The translations under genes were made by a program, and so were the position numbers. This document shows, piece by piece, positions 44,396-53,011 of a stretch of DNA of 64,000 nt (the stretch's first letter is position 1; every line of letters starts with the position of its first letter). The stretch lies in assembly GCF_000151665.1 (NCBI RefSeq), contig NW_013171817.1, positions 310,001 to 374,000 of the forward strand. The letters run 5' to 3'. A model generated the notes under the pieces. The model worked only from the letters and a program-made list of their open reading frames with translations. It ran no database searches and was not told where the DNA came from. Origin of the DNA: Blastocystis hominis (taxonomy: Eukaryota > Sar > Bigyra > Opalinata > Blastocystidae).

Positions 44396-46625
44396 TTATA
44401 ACTGAAGTTCCATTAAAAGTGCCATGAATTCATCCTTGATATCTTCTTTCTCTTCTTCTTCTTCCTCTTCTTCTTCTTTCTTCTTTTCTTCTGCCTTCTC
44501 CGCCTTCTCTTCTTTATTGATCGATTCGTACTGTCCATAGTTCTGCGCCGCACCATACGGATCCATTCCTCCGCTCTGTTCTCCCATGAGCGACCCGTCC
44601 ATCCCCATCCCCATCCCCATCGCCATTCCGGCATCCATTCCAGGTTGCAAGGCTGTCTGCATTCCGCCCTGCATCGACCCCATCATAGGCGGCTGCATGG
44701 AGCCAGGCATGGAGCCAGGCATCATGCTGGCCATCGGATTACTCATCGGATTACTCATCGGATTGCCCATCGGATTACTCATCGGATTACTCATCGGATT
44801 GGCCATCGGGTTGCCCATCGGATTGTTTATCATGTTCGGCATCGCGCTGCCCATTCCCTGCTGCATCGGGTTCGGCATTCCGCCCTGCATTCCGCCCTGC
44901 GGTGCCTGCGGCTGCTGGTAATACTGCTCGTACCCCGCGGGCTGTCCATATCCCGCATACGCCGAGCCTCCATTTCCCCCGTACTGCCAATAATCGTACA
45001 TCGCGTCGTACCCCATCGCCTGTCCATAGCCTCCATACCCCTGCACGCCTCCATACCCCGCGTAGCTCGCCGCCTCCGCCGCCAGCGCCGCGTTGATCTC
45101 CTCCTGGCTGTGCGCGTTGCGGCAATGCGCGCCGAACTGGCAATTTCCCTGCAGGAAGAACTTGCACATCTCCTTTTTCCCGCCTCCTCCTCGCTCTCCG
45201 TCTACTCCTCACTCCCCTTCTTCGCCCCTACACCCCGTCTGCACGCGCTTTCCCCCCGCGCTCTCCCCTACGCCGTACGCCGCCTCCATCGCGCGCTTCG
45301 TCTGCGCCTGCACCACTTCCCGGTCCTCCGCGCGCACGTTTTCCACGCGGCCGTACGGAACCGCATCACGATTCCCGCGGGAACCCTCCAACCCTCGCGC
45401 ACCCGGACCTCCGCCCAGCGAATTCGACGCGGAATACGGTCCCGCGGGGACGTCGCGCGGCTGGTCCCAGCGGGAACGCGACGGTTTCGCGGGAGCGCCG
45501 CCGAAGGTGGACCGGCTCGATGAACTCCGGGGATAACCGCGGGGATCGGCCTCGGAGCGGGAATACCCGCGGGACTGGGAGGAATAGTCGGATGTTTGTG
45601 TTTGTGTTTGTGTTTGTGTTCTTCGATCGTATGGAATTCGATCATTGGAGTCGGTTCGGTAGTCACGTGGATTAGAAGAAGAGGAATAATCGCGGGAATC
45701 GGCTCTGTAGTCACGTGGATTAGAAGTAGCCGAATAATCGCGGGAATCGGCTCTGTAGTCACGTGGATTAGAAGTAGCCGAATAATCGCGGGAATCGGCT
45801 CTGTAGTCACGTGGATTAGAAGTAGCCGAATAATCGCGGGATGTGGAGTGACGGTCGGAATGGGAAGAAGAAGAAGGACGGTCGCGTGAATCGTCCCTTC
45901 GGCTGTGGGAAAAAGAAGTAGAAGAAGAAGTAGAAGAAGAATGGATGTGAGAAGAAGAAGAAATTTTGTCTTTTGAAGCGGAAGAAACGGAGGGGTCGCG
46001 CGATGATTTCTCGGGTCGAGTGGAGTGATCACGGGAGAGGGATCGCGAGGAAGAGGTAGAAGTCGTGTGAGATGAGGAATGACGTGAAGAAGTGGGGACA
46101 GAGGCAGTGGGTTGCGATTGACGCACAGCCTCGCCTGATCTTTCACGAACAATTTTAGTTTGTCCTATGCTTCGGGTAGGATCACGTTCCCGTTGTTTTG
46201 GCTGTACTCTGACTTCCTTTTCTTTAGAAGGAGGAGGAGCAGTCTTTTGATTTATCTATTTATCAGAAATTCGAATAGAGACAACAGCTAAGCGTTTTCG
46301 ATTTCTCTCTTCGCGTTTTTTGTCAAACTCGAGAGCACATTCAGGACAAGCCCAATTTCCCTAAAGAATAGTTATTAAATTGAAAAATACTCACCTCTGG
46401 TATACTCTTTAGCGGCGGAACCAAACAACTCGTATGAAACGACAAGTTACAGTAATCACACAACAATAGGTCTCCGCCCTTGCCGCAAAGTTCACAGTAA
46501 TTGTTTTGTCCCTTATGCCAAACTTTGATCAACTTCAGGTCATCTCCAACAATCTCTTCTCCCTGAGGGTGCGTAAGGAATGCCACTCGCCGATCCGGCG
46601 GCAAACGATCAATGGCGGAAGACAT
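44396..46625 (-). CDS. PHD-finger and CCCH zinc-finger low-complexity protein
   Basis: A 711-residue nuclear-type protein. Residues 30-105 hold a PHD finger (NYCELCGKGGDLLLCDYCNLSFHTSCLVPPL...GNWACPEC) with the full C4-H-C3 ligand set. The middle is Ser/Arg/Asp-rich, with a 16-residue motif (SRDYSATSNPRDYRAD) repeated four times from 48-bp DNA units. A CCCH zinc finger follows (CKFFLQGNCQFGAHCRNAH), then Gly/Tyr- and Met/Asn/Pro-rich repeats and an acidic C-terminus. PHD plus RNA-type CCCH in one chain suggests a link between histone marks and RNA processing, but this is inference. Introns are 34, 30 and 30 bp. The start is MSSAIDRLPPDRR; an upstream in-frame Met lies in the RACK1 3' region. 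Confidence 0.75.
44715..44835 (-). repeat. 12-bp tandem repeats encoding NPM[SG] units
   Basis: About ten 12-bp units of the type ggattactcatc (plus strand), translated on the minus strand as Asn-Pro-Met-[Ser/Gly/Ala], inside the PHD/CCCH protein. Confidence 0.85.
45659..45850 (-). repeat. Four 48-bp tandem repeats
   Basis: Units start at about 45659, 45707, 45755 and 45803; the last three are almost identical. They encode a 16-residue RDYRADSRDYSATSNP-type repeat in the PHD/CCCH protein. Confidence 0.9.
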
Positions 46626-46640
46626 CAAAAGAAAATTTCT

Positions 46641-46648
46641 AACAAACA
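46641..46648 (-). terminator. TGTTTGTT poly(A) motif
   Basis: Exact motif for RACK1, only 16 bp upstream of the PHD/CCCH start codon. Confidence 0.8.
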
Positions 46649-46721
46649 GCACAACCAACCTTATCACATAACACAATCCACAACAGCTTCACCCCTTCAT
46701 CCCCTCGAATCTTCTCCGCGC

Positions 46722-47696
46722 TTACATGGCCTTGACCTCCCAGACACGGATCACATTATCGGTGTATCCGGCAAAGAGCGTGGCTCCGTCGAGCGACCAG
46801 CAGAGCGAGGTGCAGTAGGGCACGAGAGCCTTGGTCGAGCGAGGCGGGAACTCGGGCTTGACGCTGGCGACGCGCTCCTTGGTCTCCAGATCGAACAGCA
46901 CGATCTCGTTCGTGGTGGCCACCGCGATCCAGTAGTTCGCGGGCGAGAACACCAGGTCCGTCACCGGGTCCTCCAGCGTCAGGCGGAAGTTCTCCACGCC
47001 GTTGGCCAGGTCCCACACGATCACGCAGCCGTCCTTGCCGGCCGAGGCGCAGAGCACGCCGTCCGGAGAGACCACCACCTTGTTCACCACCTGCGAGTGG
47101 CCGATCAGGTTGTACTCCACCTTCATCGTCTCCAGGTTCCACACCTTCACCAGCTTGTCGTACCCGCACGACACGATGCGAGGCTTCTCCTCCATGTTCG
47201 GAACGAAGCGCACGCACGTCACCCAGTCGTTGTGGCTCTCCTTGTCCAGAGTGAACTGGCACTCACCAAGGGTGTTCCACAGCTTGATCGTACGGTCGCG
47301 GCCGCAAGACATGATCAGGCGGTTGTCAGGGCTGAAGCACACAGACAGAACGTCCTTCTTGTGACCCGACAGCGTCTTCTCGCTCTTGCCCGTCTTCACG
47401 TTCCACAGACGCACCGTTCCATCCCAAGAAGCCGTCAGAGCGTACTGGCCGTCCACGGACAGACTCACCTCCTCAACAATGTGAGAATGGCCCTGCAGCG
47501 ACTTCACAGGGGTTCCGCAAGACATCACCAGAGAGGGGTCGTCGATCATGTCACCCGCCTGGAGATTCCACACCAAGCAAGTGTGATCGCGAGAAGCAGA
47601 CACCAGAGTGTTGGCATCAGCCGGAGAAGCAGCGATGGAAGTCACCCATCCGTTATGGCCCTGAAGGCATCCACGAAGACTGATTTGAGCAGACAT
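46722..47696 (-). CDS. RACK1: RACK1, ribosome-bound WD40 scaffold
   Basis: A 324-residue seven-bladed WD40 protein on the 40S head. GH-x-x-W/V and WD repeats are visible throughout: GHNGWVTSIA, SASRDHTCLVWNL, GHSHIVEEV, SASWDGTVRLWNV-type sequence, GHKKDVLSVCFSPDNR, SCGRDRTIKLWN, HNDWVTCVRF, GHSQVVNKVVVSPDG and the C-terminal GYTDNVIRVWEV. The gene is intronless, unlike nearly all neighbours, and its strongly biased codons suggest high expression. The start is MSAQISLRG; the in-frame upstream GTG start is not needed. The stop TAA is at 46722-46724. Confidence 0.97.
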   Translation of the reverse strand: MSAQISLRGCLQGHNGWVTSIAASPADANTLVSASRDHTCLVWNLQAGDMIDDPSLVMSCGTPVKSLQGHSHIVEEVSLSVDGQYALTASWDGTVRLWNVKTGKSEKTLSGHKKDVLSVCFSPDNRLIMSCGRDRTIKLWNTLGECQFTLDKESHNDWVTCVRFVPNMEEKPRIVSCGYDKLVKVWNLETMKVEYNLIGHSQVVNKVVVSPDGVLCASAGKDGCVIVWDLANGVENFRLTLEDPVTDLVFSPANYWIAVATTNEIVLFDLETKERVASVKPEFPPRSTKALVPYCTSLCWSLDGATLFAGYTDNVIRVWEVKAM

Positions 47697-48209
47697 TCTA
47701 TACAAATCGGTTAATACGACAAATTCCAAAATTTGCAATGGGCAATCGGGTTACCAAACCATGTACAGACAACCTACATTGCAAACGAGTGTTATCAAAG
47801 TCTATTGTGAGAATTGTTGAAAAGGAATGAAAGGGCGGTTTCAGAAATGAGTCCAGGATTGAGGTGGGGAATTACTCATATCAAACCGCCACCCAATTCG
47901 CCCAATTAAATTGAAATTCGGGAATGCGAAAACAAATCAAATAGGAAATGTTGCCCAAGGAATGGACATGAGTAGAGAATAGGAATGAGCAATGCTGAAG
48001 GAAAACTGAAAACTTGGATGGAACAATGGGTGATATTCTTCCAATCCAAATTTCACATGCATAGAAATTGAAACAGACTAGTGAAAGACCCACAATGCAA
48101 CCCCTTCACGATCCTAGCTAGCTGTACAATGGTATTGATCATCATACAAATCACTGTACGCCACAACCTTCTGGTCGTTTTAGAGTATTGCTGTTTTCCC
48201 AATTAGATC
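47697..48209. other. Intergenic region between divergent RACK1 and RPL37
   Basis: 513 bp, one of the longest gene-free stretches, upstream of two highly expressed translation genes. No RNA gene, repeat or convincing reading frame was found. Confidence 0.45.
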
Positions 48210-48612
48210 ATGGTAAGTCGATAAGCAAAGCTGAAATGAGTCTCCATATTTGGAGATGATCTATGAGCGTGTTTTTTGTCGTTTTAAAGAATGTCGTAAG
48301 TAACGAGTTTGTAGACTAAGGGTACTTCTTCTTTCGGTAAGAGACACACAAAGACGCACACCATCTGCAGAAGATGCGGTCGTCGTGCCTTCCACATTCA
48401 GAAGAGCCGGTGCGGTTCTTGCGGATATCCCGATGCTAAGATGCGTCACTGTACATATTTCTAGGCTAGTTTGAAGGATAGACAACTGGGCTCTGAAGAG
48501 TTCTCGTCGCCGAGGTCAGGGAACCGGTCGCATGAGCTACCTGAAGACTATGACTCGCCGTTTCAAGAACGGATTCAGAGAGGGAACCGAAGCTGTTGCT
48601 CGCAAGAACTAA
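48210..48612 (+). CDS. RPL37: Ribosomal protein L37 (eL37)
   Basis: An 89-residue large-subunit protein with one zinc knot ([20 protein letters not shown]) and conserved [35 protein letters not shown]. The first intron begins directly after the ATG and is 102 bp (48213-48314), about three times the local norm; the second is 31 bp (TAC codon split). Stop TAA 48610-48612. A later ATG at 48292 would give an out-of-frame start, so the ATG-intron model is preferred. Confidence 0.95.
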
Positions 48613-48644
48613 ATTGGTTGGGTATTGGAAGCAGCATTATGGAT

Positions 48645-48652
48645 TGTTTGTT
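48645..48652 (+). terminator. TGTTTGTT poly(A) motif
   Basis: Exact motif 32 nt after the RPL37 stop. Confidence 0.8.
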
Positions 48653-48691
48653 GGAACAAGCATCGCTCTGTTCTAAATTAACCATATCGAG

Positions 48692-49083
48692 TTAGCTTTT
48701 CTTCAATTCCTCAACTTGCTCTTCTGTTGTCATGGCAGATGGCTTATAGGTCGGGTCGATAAATACGTACGCTTTTTTCCAATCTGCTTCTTTCATAGTC
48801 TCTGAACGACCATAGCGATAGCCCTTCCCTAGAATTCACATCCTTTTCTTCGATTACCCAGGACGTTTGAAGTATTTACACGCGTAACACGCACATTGTA
48901 GATTTTGTTCAAGTACTCTTTAATTTCCGGCTTTGTCATGTTCTTTGCTACTCGAAATATATAGGGACCTAGAGCATAAGCGATCTCGAATGAAATCGAT
49001 ATCCTACCCTCCTGAGTAAAGTCTTGAATATTCTTGGATAACAAAATCATATATTGCGTAGGAAAACGAATATACTTCCACAT
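48692..49083 (-). CDS. Mitochondrial-type ribosomal protein uL23
   Basis: A 107-residue product. The pattern FRVAKNMTKPEIKEYLNKIYNVRVTRVNTSNVLGKGYRYGR is that of L23, with the helix KPEIKEYL and the strand preceding a basic loop. The DWKKAYVFID segment matches mitochondrial L23 rather than the cytosolic form. Introns are 39 and 29 bp. In Blastocystis it would act on the organelle ribosome. The start codon lies 24 nt from the end of the upstream coiled-coil CDS, and the motif of that gene (49095) sits 12 bp upstream of this ATG. Confidence 0.75.
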
Positions 49084-49094
49084 TTTACTGCTTC

Positions 49095-49102
49095 AACAAA
49101 CA
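49095..49102 (-). terminator. TGTTTGTT poly(A) motif creating the coiled-coil gene stop
   Basis: Coding is open into the motif. Tail addition 4 nt upstream, after 49107, makes TAA. Confidence 0.8.
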
Positions 49103-49106
49103 GAAA

Positions 49107-50239
49107 AACTATAATGTACATAATCACGAATGAGTTTAACAGCTTCCTCTTCCGCAAACGGAGCGAGTCTCTCCAGCGCTTCTTTGTCAAATACGAGCGT
49201 GGCATTCCTTGCACAAATCTCTTCCACCCGCATTAAACATTCCGAGCGCATCGATGGACTAACCTTTTTAACCAGCGAATAGAGTCTCCGCAGTGTCTTC
49301 CGTTCATCTCCCAGCTTCGAGTCCACTCGTTTCTTCAAGTCTTCCTTGCTTTCTGTGGGGGTAGGCGGAGCTGGTTGTCGAAGGTCTGCGATTCGCTTTC
49401 TCAGTTCTTCACAGCGTTGCCTGCTTTTGTTTAGATGCAATACAGTCTCATCAAGAGCGAGACGAGAAACGATCGGATGATCAGACAACGATGCTCGTAG
49501 TTTGCCGGTCTCTTCCTAGAAATAAGGTCATTAAATGTGATAGCGAAATACGCGGAGTGAATTGAGCTCCGTCATTAAGGATTCACTTTTTCGTTGCTCA
49601 GCCAAAATACTATCTTCGTTCAAACCTGTCAGTACTAATTCTGCTTGAGCATGAAGTGACTGAACGTTAGAGGATGATTTCTCGACCTAGAATAATAAAA
49701 ATGAAAATAAAAGTACTTGAGAATGAAGAGCTTTCAACTGTGATTCAACCTCGGTTCGTTTCTTTTGTAATACTTCCATTTTTTCGCGATGCTTATTCTA
49801 TAAAAACTAGTGCATAGCAAAGGAAATCCTACTTCTTCCACTTCCATTGTACTCGTAGCTTCCTCACTTAAGGAAGAAGATAATCTTCGTTTTTCACTTA
49901 AAATGGATTCTCTTTCCTTTTCCAAAGATTGATATCTTGTTTTCACTAAACTCAACAGAATTATGAAGGCATACATTCATCAATACATCTATTCATGTAG
50001 CGTATTGATTCTTCTTTATTCTCACCAGAAAACTCAGCAATCTCCTCTTTCAATACGAAGTTCGATTTGTGCAGCGAAACAAACTGCTTGTCTCTTTCTT
50101 CAATCTATCAAATTACAGGATTTCAAATAGAACTCACATTACACGTAATTGCAGCCATCTCGTTGCACGTGGCAACTACAGCATCGACTGCATTACAAAA
50201 AATATCAGCAATTCTTGAGAGGGAATATACTGAATCCAT
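49107..50239 (-). CDS. Coiled-coil protein of unknown function
   Basis: A 306-residue, mostly helical protein, unrecognised. After a short N-terminal helix (MDSVYSLSRIADIFCNAVDAV) it has long Glu/Lys/Gln/Leu heptads (YQSLEKERESILSEKRRLSSSLSEE, KHREKMEVLQKKRTEVESQLKAL) and a C-terminal helical domain ending KLIRDYVHYS. Kinetochore or spindle-type proteins have this look, but no signature supports it. Introns: 33, 80, 35, 30 and 36 bp; the 80-bp one is unusually long and may hide a small exon. There is no genomic stop before the motif; the T at 49107 is the first base of the tail-completed TAA. Confidence 0.65.
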
Positions 50240-50387
50240 AGAACAAAATATGCTAATGGGATGCGTTTGAAATGTATGACATTGAATTATTGATGTTATA
50301 GCGCATTAGATGAATAGAACTGACAATAATCATAACCCAGAGATGATTGTCATTACCTCAAGTCGTGATAACGTGTCGATAACACGG

Positions 50388-50423
50388 CTGTGATACTTTG
50401 TATTGAGAGTGATACAAGTATCA
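50388..50423. repeat. Imperfect inverted repeat (hairpin)
   Basis: CTGTGATACTTTGTAT and, after an 8-nt loop, ATACAAGTATCAG pair with a few bulges. It could fold into a stem of about 12 bp. Confidence 0.4.
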
Positions 50424-50566
50424 GGTAGAAAAGCGATTTGCATATAGGGAGGTGATAAGAATAGTATAACATGCTATAATCGTTATGATACAACTTGTCA
50501 TTTAATTATTTGTATAAAAATCACAAGCTGGTGATTACAGATAAGCAATAAAGTGTTTCAAAAGTC

Positions 50567-50758
50567 TCACAGTAAATATGCTTTAACCACTACTTGGTTT
50601 TTCGCAATATAAATCACAAACAGATAAAGAAAAAAAATGGTAAATATAGAATAATTATCGTGTTTCTTAAAGAAATAGTCTACAGCTATTGCTCCCATCA
50701 AAGCTACTGCGTGCTTTGCATGAATAAATCTAAACTGCTTGTTTAGAGCACCATACAT
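50567..50758 (-). CDS. Doubtful small membrane protein ORF
   Basis: 63 codons with an amphipathic N-terminus (MYGALNKQFRFIHAKHAVALMG) and a hydrophobic stretch (IFTIFFLYLFVIYI). This could be a single-span organelle protein or chance in AT-rich DNA. No poly(A) motif follows. Confidence 0.25.
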   Translation of the reverse strand: MYGALNKQFRFIHAKHAVALMGAIAVDYFFKKHDNYSIFTIFFLYLFVIYIAKNQVVVKAYLL

Positions 50759-51022
50759 TGATTCTCTGGGAATTTAGAGAAGGAACTGAATGGCATTTTT
50801 ACCGCCACATATAGAATCTGTTTTTATAGGTGTATACAGAAAATTGGAGTCTACTGAGAATAAGGTCAGTAGTGAAGATTATAACATTCTGTGCTTCATA
50901 TTGTTTTCAAGTGTTTTATATTTATATATATATGCAATTAAGAATTAAATATAATAGGTTAAAAAGAAGAAGAAAACAAAATAATAAACAAAACTGTTTT
51001 CTTAAAAACAGTTTGTTTTATC

Positions 51023-52582
51023 ATGAGTGCATTTTGTGGTGGAATCGATCTTGGAACGAGTAATTCCGTGATTGCAACATATCAGAAAAATGGATCTGAC
51101 TGTGTAACGACCATGCAAGGAAGACGTATATTTCCTTCCGTCTTAGCTATCAACAAAAATAACGAAGTATCTATTGGTGAATCGGCAGTTCCTTATATGC
51201 TTTCCCCTGCTCATTTTTCAATTCAGTATGCAAAGCGAGTTATAGGATATCAATACAATTCTGAAAGAGTTAAATTGATTAAAGATATTTGCATTGCAAA
51301 TATGAGAGAAAGCAGAGATGGCAAAGTTGAGTTTTACAAGGAAGGTTGGGAAGTGACAGAAACCCCTGTTTCTGTCTATGTGAAATTAATGAAACATATG
51401 CTAGATCGTTCTGAAGTTTATCGAGGTAGAAAGTTGGATAAAGTGGTTGTTACAGTCCCAGCTGACTTTAAACAAGAACAAATCGCTGATACTGAAGAAG
51501 CAATTCGCCAAGTTGGTTTTACAAAGGAGAACTATTGCTTACTAAAAGAGCCTATAGCTGCAGCTATCTCTTATGGACTTGAAGGCATGACCGGAAGCTA
51601 CACTTTGGTATATGATTTAGGAGGAGGCACTTTTGATTGTACGATAATGCAGATCAGTGACGATGTGTTGAAGATCTGTGGTTATGGAGGCGATGAGAAG
51701 ATTGGAGGTTTAGCATTTGATGAAACGATTCGAGATTGGGTTATTCATGAAGTCAAAGAAGTTACAAACATGGAAATCTATGATTCTAAAAGCAAAAGCT
51801 ATCAACGAAGAATGCAAAAACTACTAAGGAAATGCCATGAAGCCAAAGAAGGGCTGGTCGAAGCACAGTCTTATGAAATCGATCTGAGCGATATTGCCAG
51901 TGAAGAGGTTTTGGAAGAGATGGAACTGATAGACTTGACAAGAGCCAAAATGGATTTTCTTCTGAGTCCGTTTATCAAGCGTACGATCGAGGTGATAGAC
52001 AACACGATCGAGAAGGCAGGACTTCATCAAGAAGACATCAAGCGAATTCTGATGGTGGGCGGTTCTTCTCGTTTGCGATGCGTTCATTCAGCATTGACCA
52101 AACATTTCGGATCATCGGTTTCTCTCAAGTTCAACGTCAATCCAGACGAAGTTGTGGCTTTGGGCGCGGCAACGTTCTGCCACATCTGGTCGGAGAGCGA
52201 CCATGACCTAAGCATTCCTTTCAATGGTCGGCGAATCAAACTAGTGGAAGTACTGACGGTGACGCTTGGATTCCGAGGAAGGAATGGAGAGATGGTGGTT
52301 CTGGCAAAGAACGGCGATCTTGTGCCTCGAGGACCGCTTCGCAAACTCCTCGCCACACCCGTCGACAATGCGCAGTGTATGCGAATGGAGTTCTACCAGG
52401 GAGAGAAAAAGACGGCCGAAGAGAACGTCCGACTGAAGTGCATCGAATGGTCGAACTTCCCCTCGCTGCCCAAAGGCAAAGTGAAATTCGTTCTTTCGTT
52501 GTTTTACGTCAATTCGCTGTGGGAGTGCGAGGTCCGAGACTTCTACACAAAGCAGATCTATGTGGAGAGACAGCGAATATAA
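51023..52582 (+). CDS. Divergent intronless Hsp70-family protein
   Basis: A 519-residue Hsp70/DnaK-like ATPase. Phosphate-binding motifs are intact: GGIDLGTSNSVIA (phosphate 1), VVTVPADFKQEQ, LLKEPIAAAISYG, YDLGGGTFDCTIM (phosphate 2), GGLAFDETI and adenosine motif ILMVGGSSRLRCVHSAL. The substrate-binding part is short (about 130 residues) and the alpha-helical lid is missing, compared with about 640 residues for canonical Hsp70. It has a single exon and is AT-rich in its first two thirds, then distinctly GC-richer in the last third. No signal or organelle peptide. It is an atypical Hsp70 (Hsp70-like, not Hsp110); substrates unknown. Confidence 0.9.
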   Translation: MSAFCGGIDLGTSNSVIATYQKNGSDCVTTMQGRRIFPSVLAINKNNEVSIGESAVPYMLSPAHFSIQYAKRVIGYQYNSERVKLIKDICIANMRESRDGKVEFYKEGWEVTETPVSVYVKLMKHMLDRSEVYRGRKLDKVVVTVPADFKQEQIADTEEAIRQVGFTKENYCLLKEPIAAAISYGLEGMTGSYTLVYDLGGGTFDCTIMQISDDVLKICGYGGDEKIGGLAFDETIRDWVIHEVKEVTNMEIYDSKSKSYQRRMQKLLRKCHEAKEGLVEAQSYEIDLSDIASEEVLEEMELIDLTRAKMDFLLSPFIKRTIEVIDNTIEKAGLHQEDIKRILMVGGSSRLRCVHSALTKHFGSSVSLKFNVNPDEVVALGAATFCHIWSESDHDLSIPFNGRRIKLVEVLTVTLGFRGRNGEMVVLAKNGDLVPRGPLRKLLATPVDNAQCMRMEFYQGEKKTAEENVRLKCIEWSNFPSLPKGKVKFVLSLFYVNSLWECEVRDFYTKQIYVERQRI

Positions 52583-53011
52583 TAATAATAATAATAATGA
52601 GATTGTATACATTGAATTCTGGTTGTTTGTTGTGGAACTAATTATGGATTGGTTTGGAGCGATAAGATATCGAAGAGGGAGGGCTATTGGGGATTAAACG
52701 TGGTTTGGATGAACTGTATTTCAAATGCTAAAGGTAGATGAAGAAATGGATGCGTTTTGTATTGGGATGAATCTGGTTGTTAGTTTGTTACCAGGAAATG
52801 GCTTCATTATTCGGTTCACTCTATTGTCATATTGCATGCATCCAGATAGAACATCATAAATAGAATCATCTCCATCACAAAATAGAGGAAAACGAAGAGT
52901 TAGACAAAATGACTACGAACTATGGTATATATACTACAACATTATTCACCAAACGAACAGTCATCATGGTAATATGACATTTCGTTGAATACTGCAAACT
53001 CATAAAACAAA
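52583..53011. other. Intergenic region, motif then featureless
   Basis: 429 bp. It holds a short (AAT)n run after the Hsp70 stop and the poly(A) motif at 52624. A 44-codon frame at about 52728-52859 lacks support. Otherwise nothing was recognised. Confidence 0.45.
52624..52631 (+). terminator. TGTTTGTT poly(A) motif
   Basis: Exact motif 41 nt after the Hsp70-like stop. Confidence 0.8.

Larger units (their letters stand above)
50240..51022. other. AT-rich intergenic region with hairpins and a doubtful small ORF
   Basis: 783 bp, among the longest gaps. It has two short inverted repeats (CGTGT-cgata-ACACG near 50372; a longer imperfect hairpin 50388-50423) and, on the minus strand, a 63-codon frame at 50567-50758. 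No tRNA or known ncRNA was recognised. Confidence 0.4.

Noticed and set aside
48213-48314. Box C/D snoRNA in the long RPL37 intron
   Set aside because: ATGA and CTGA-like strings occur but not in the order or spacing of C and D boxes.
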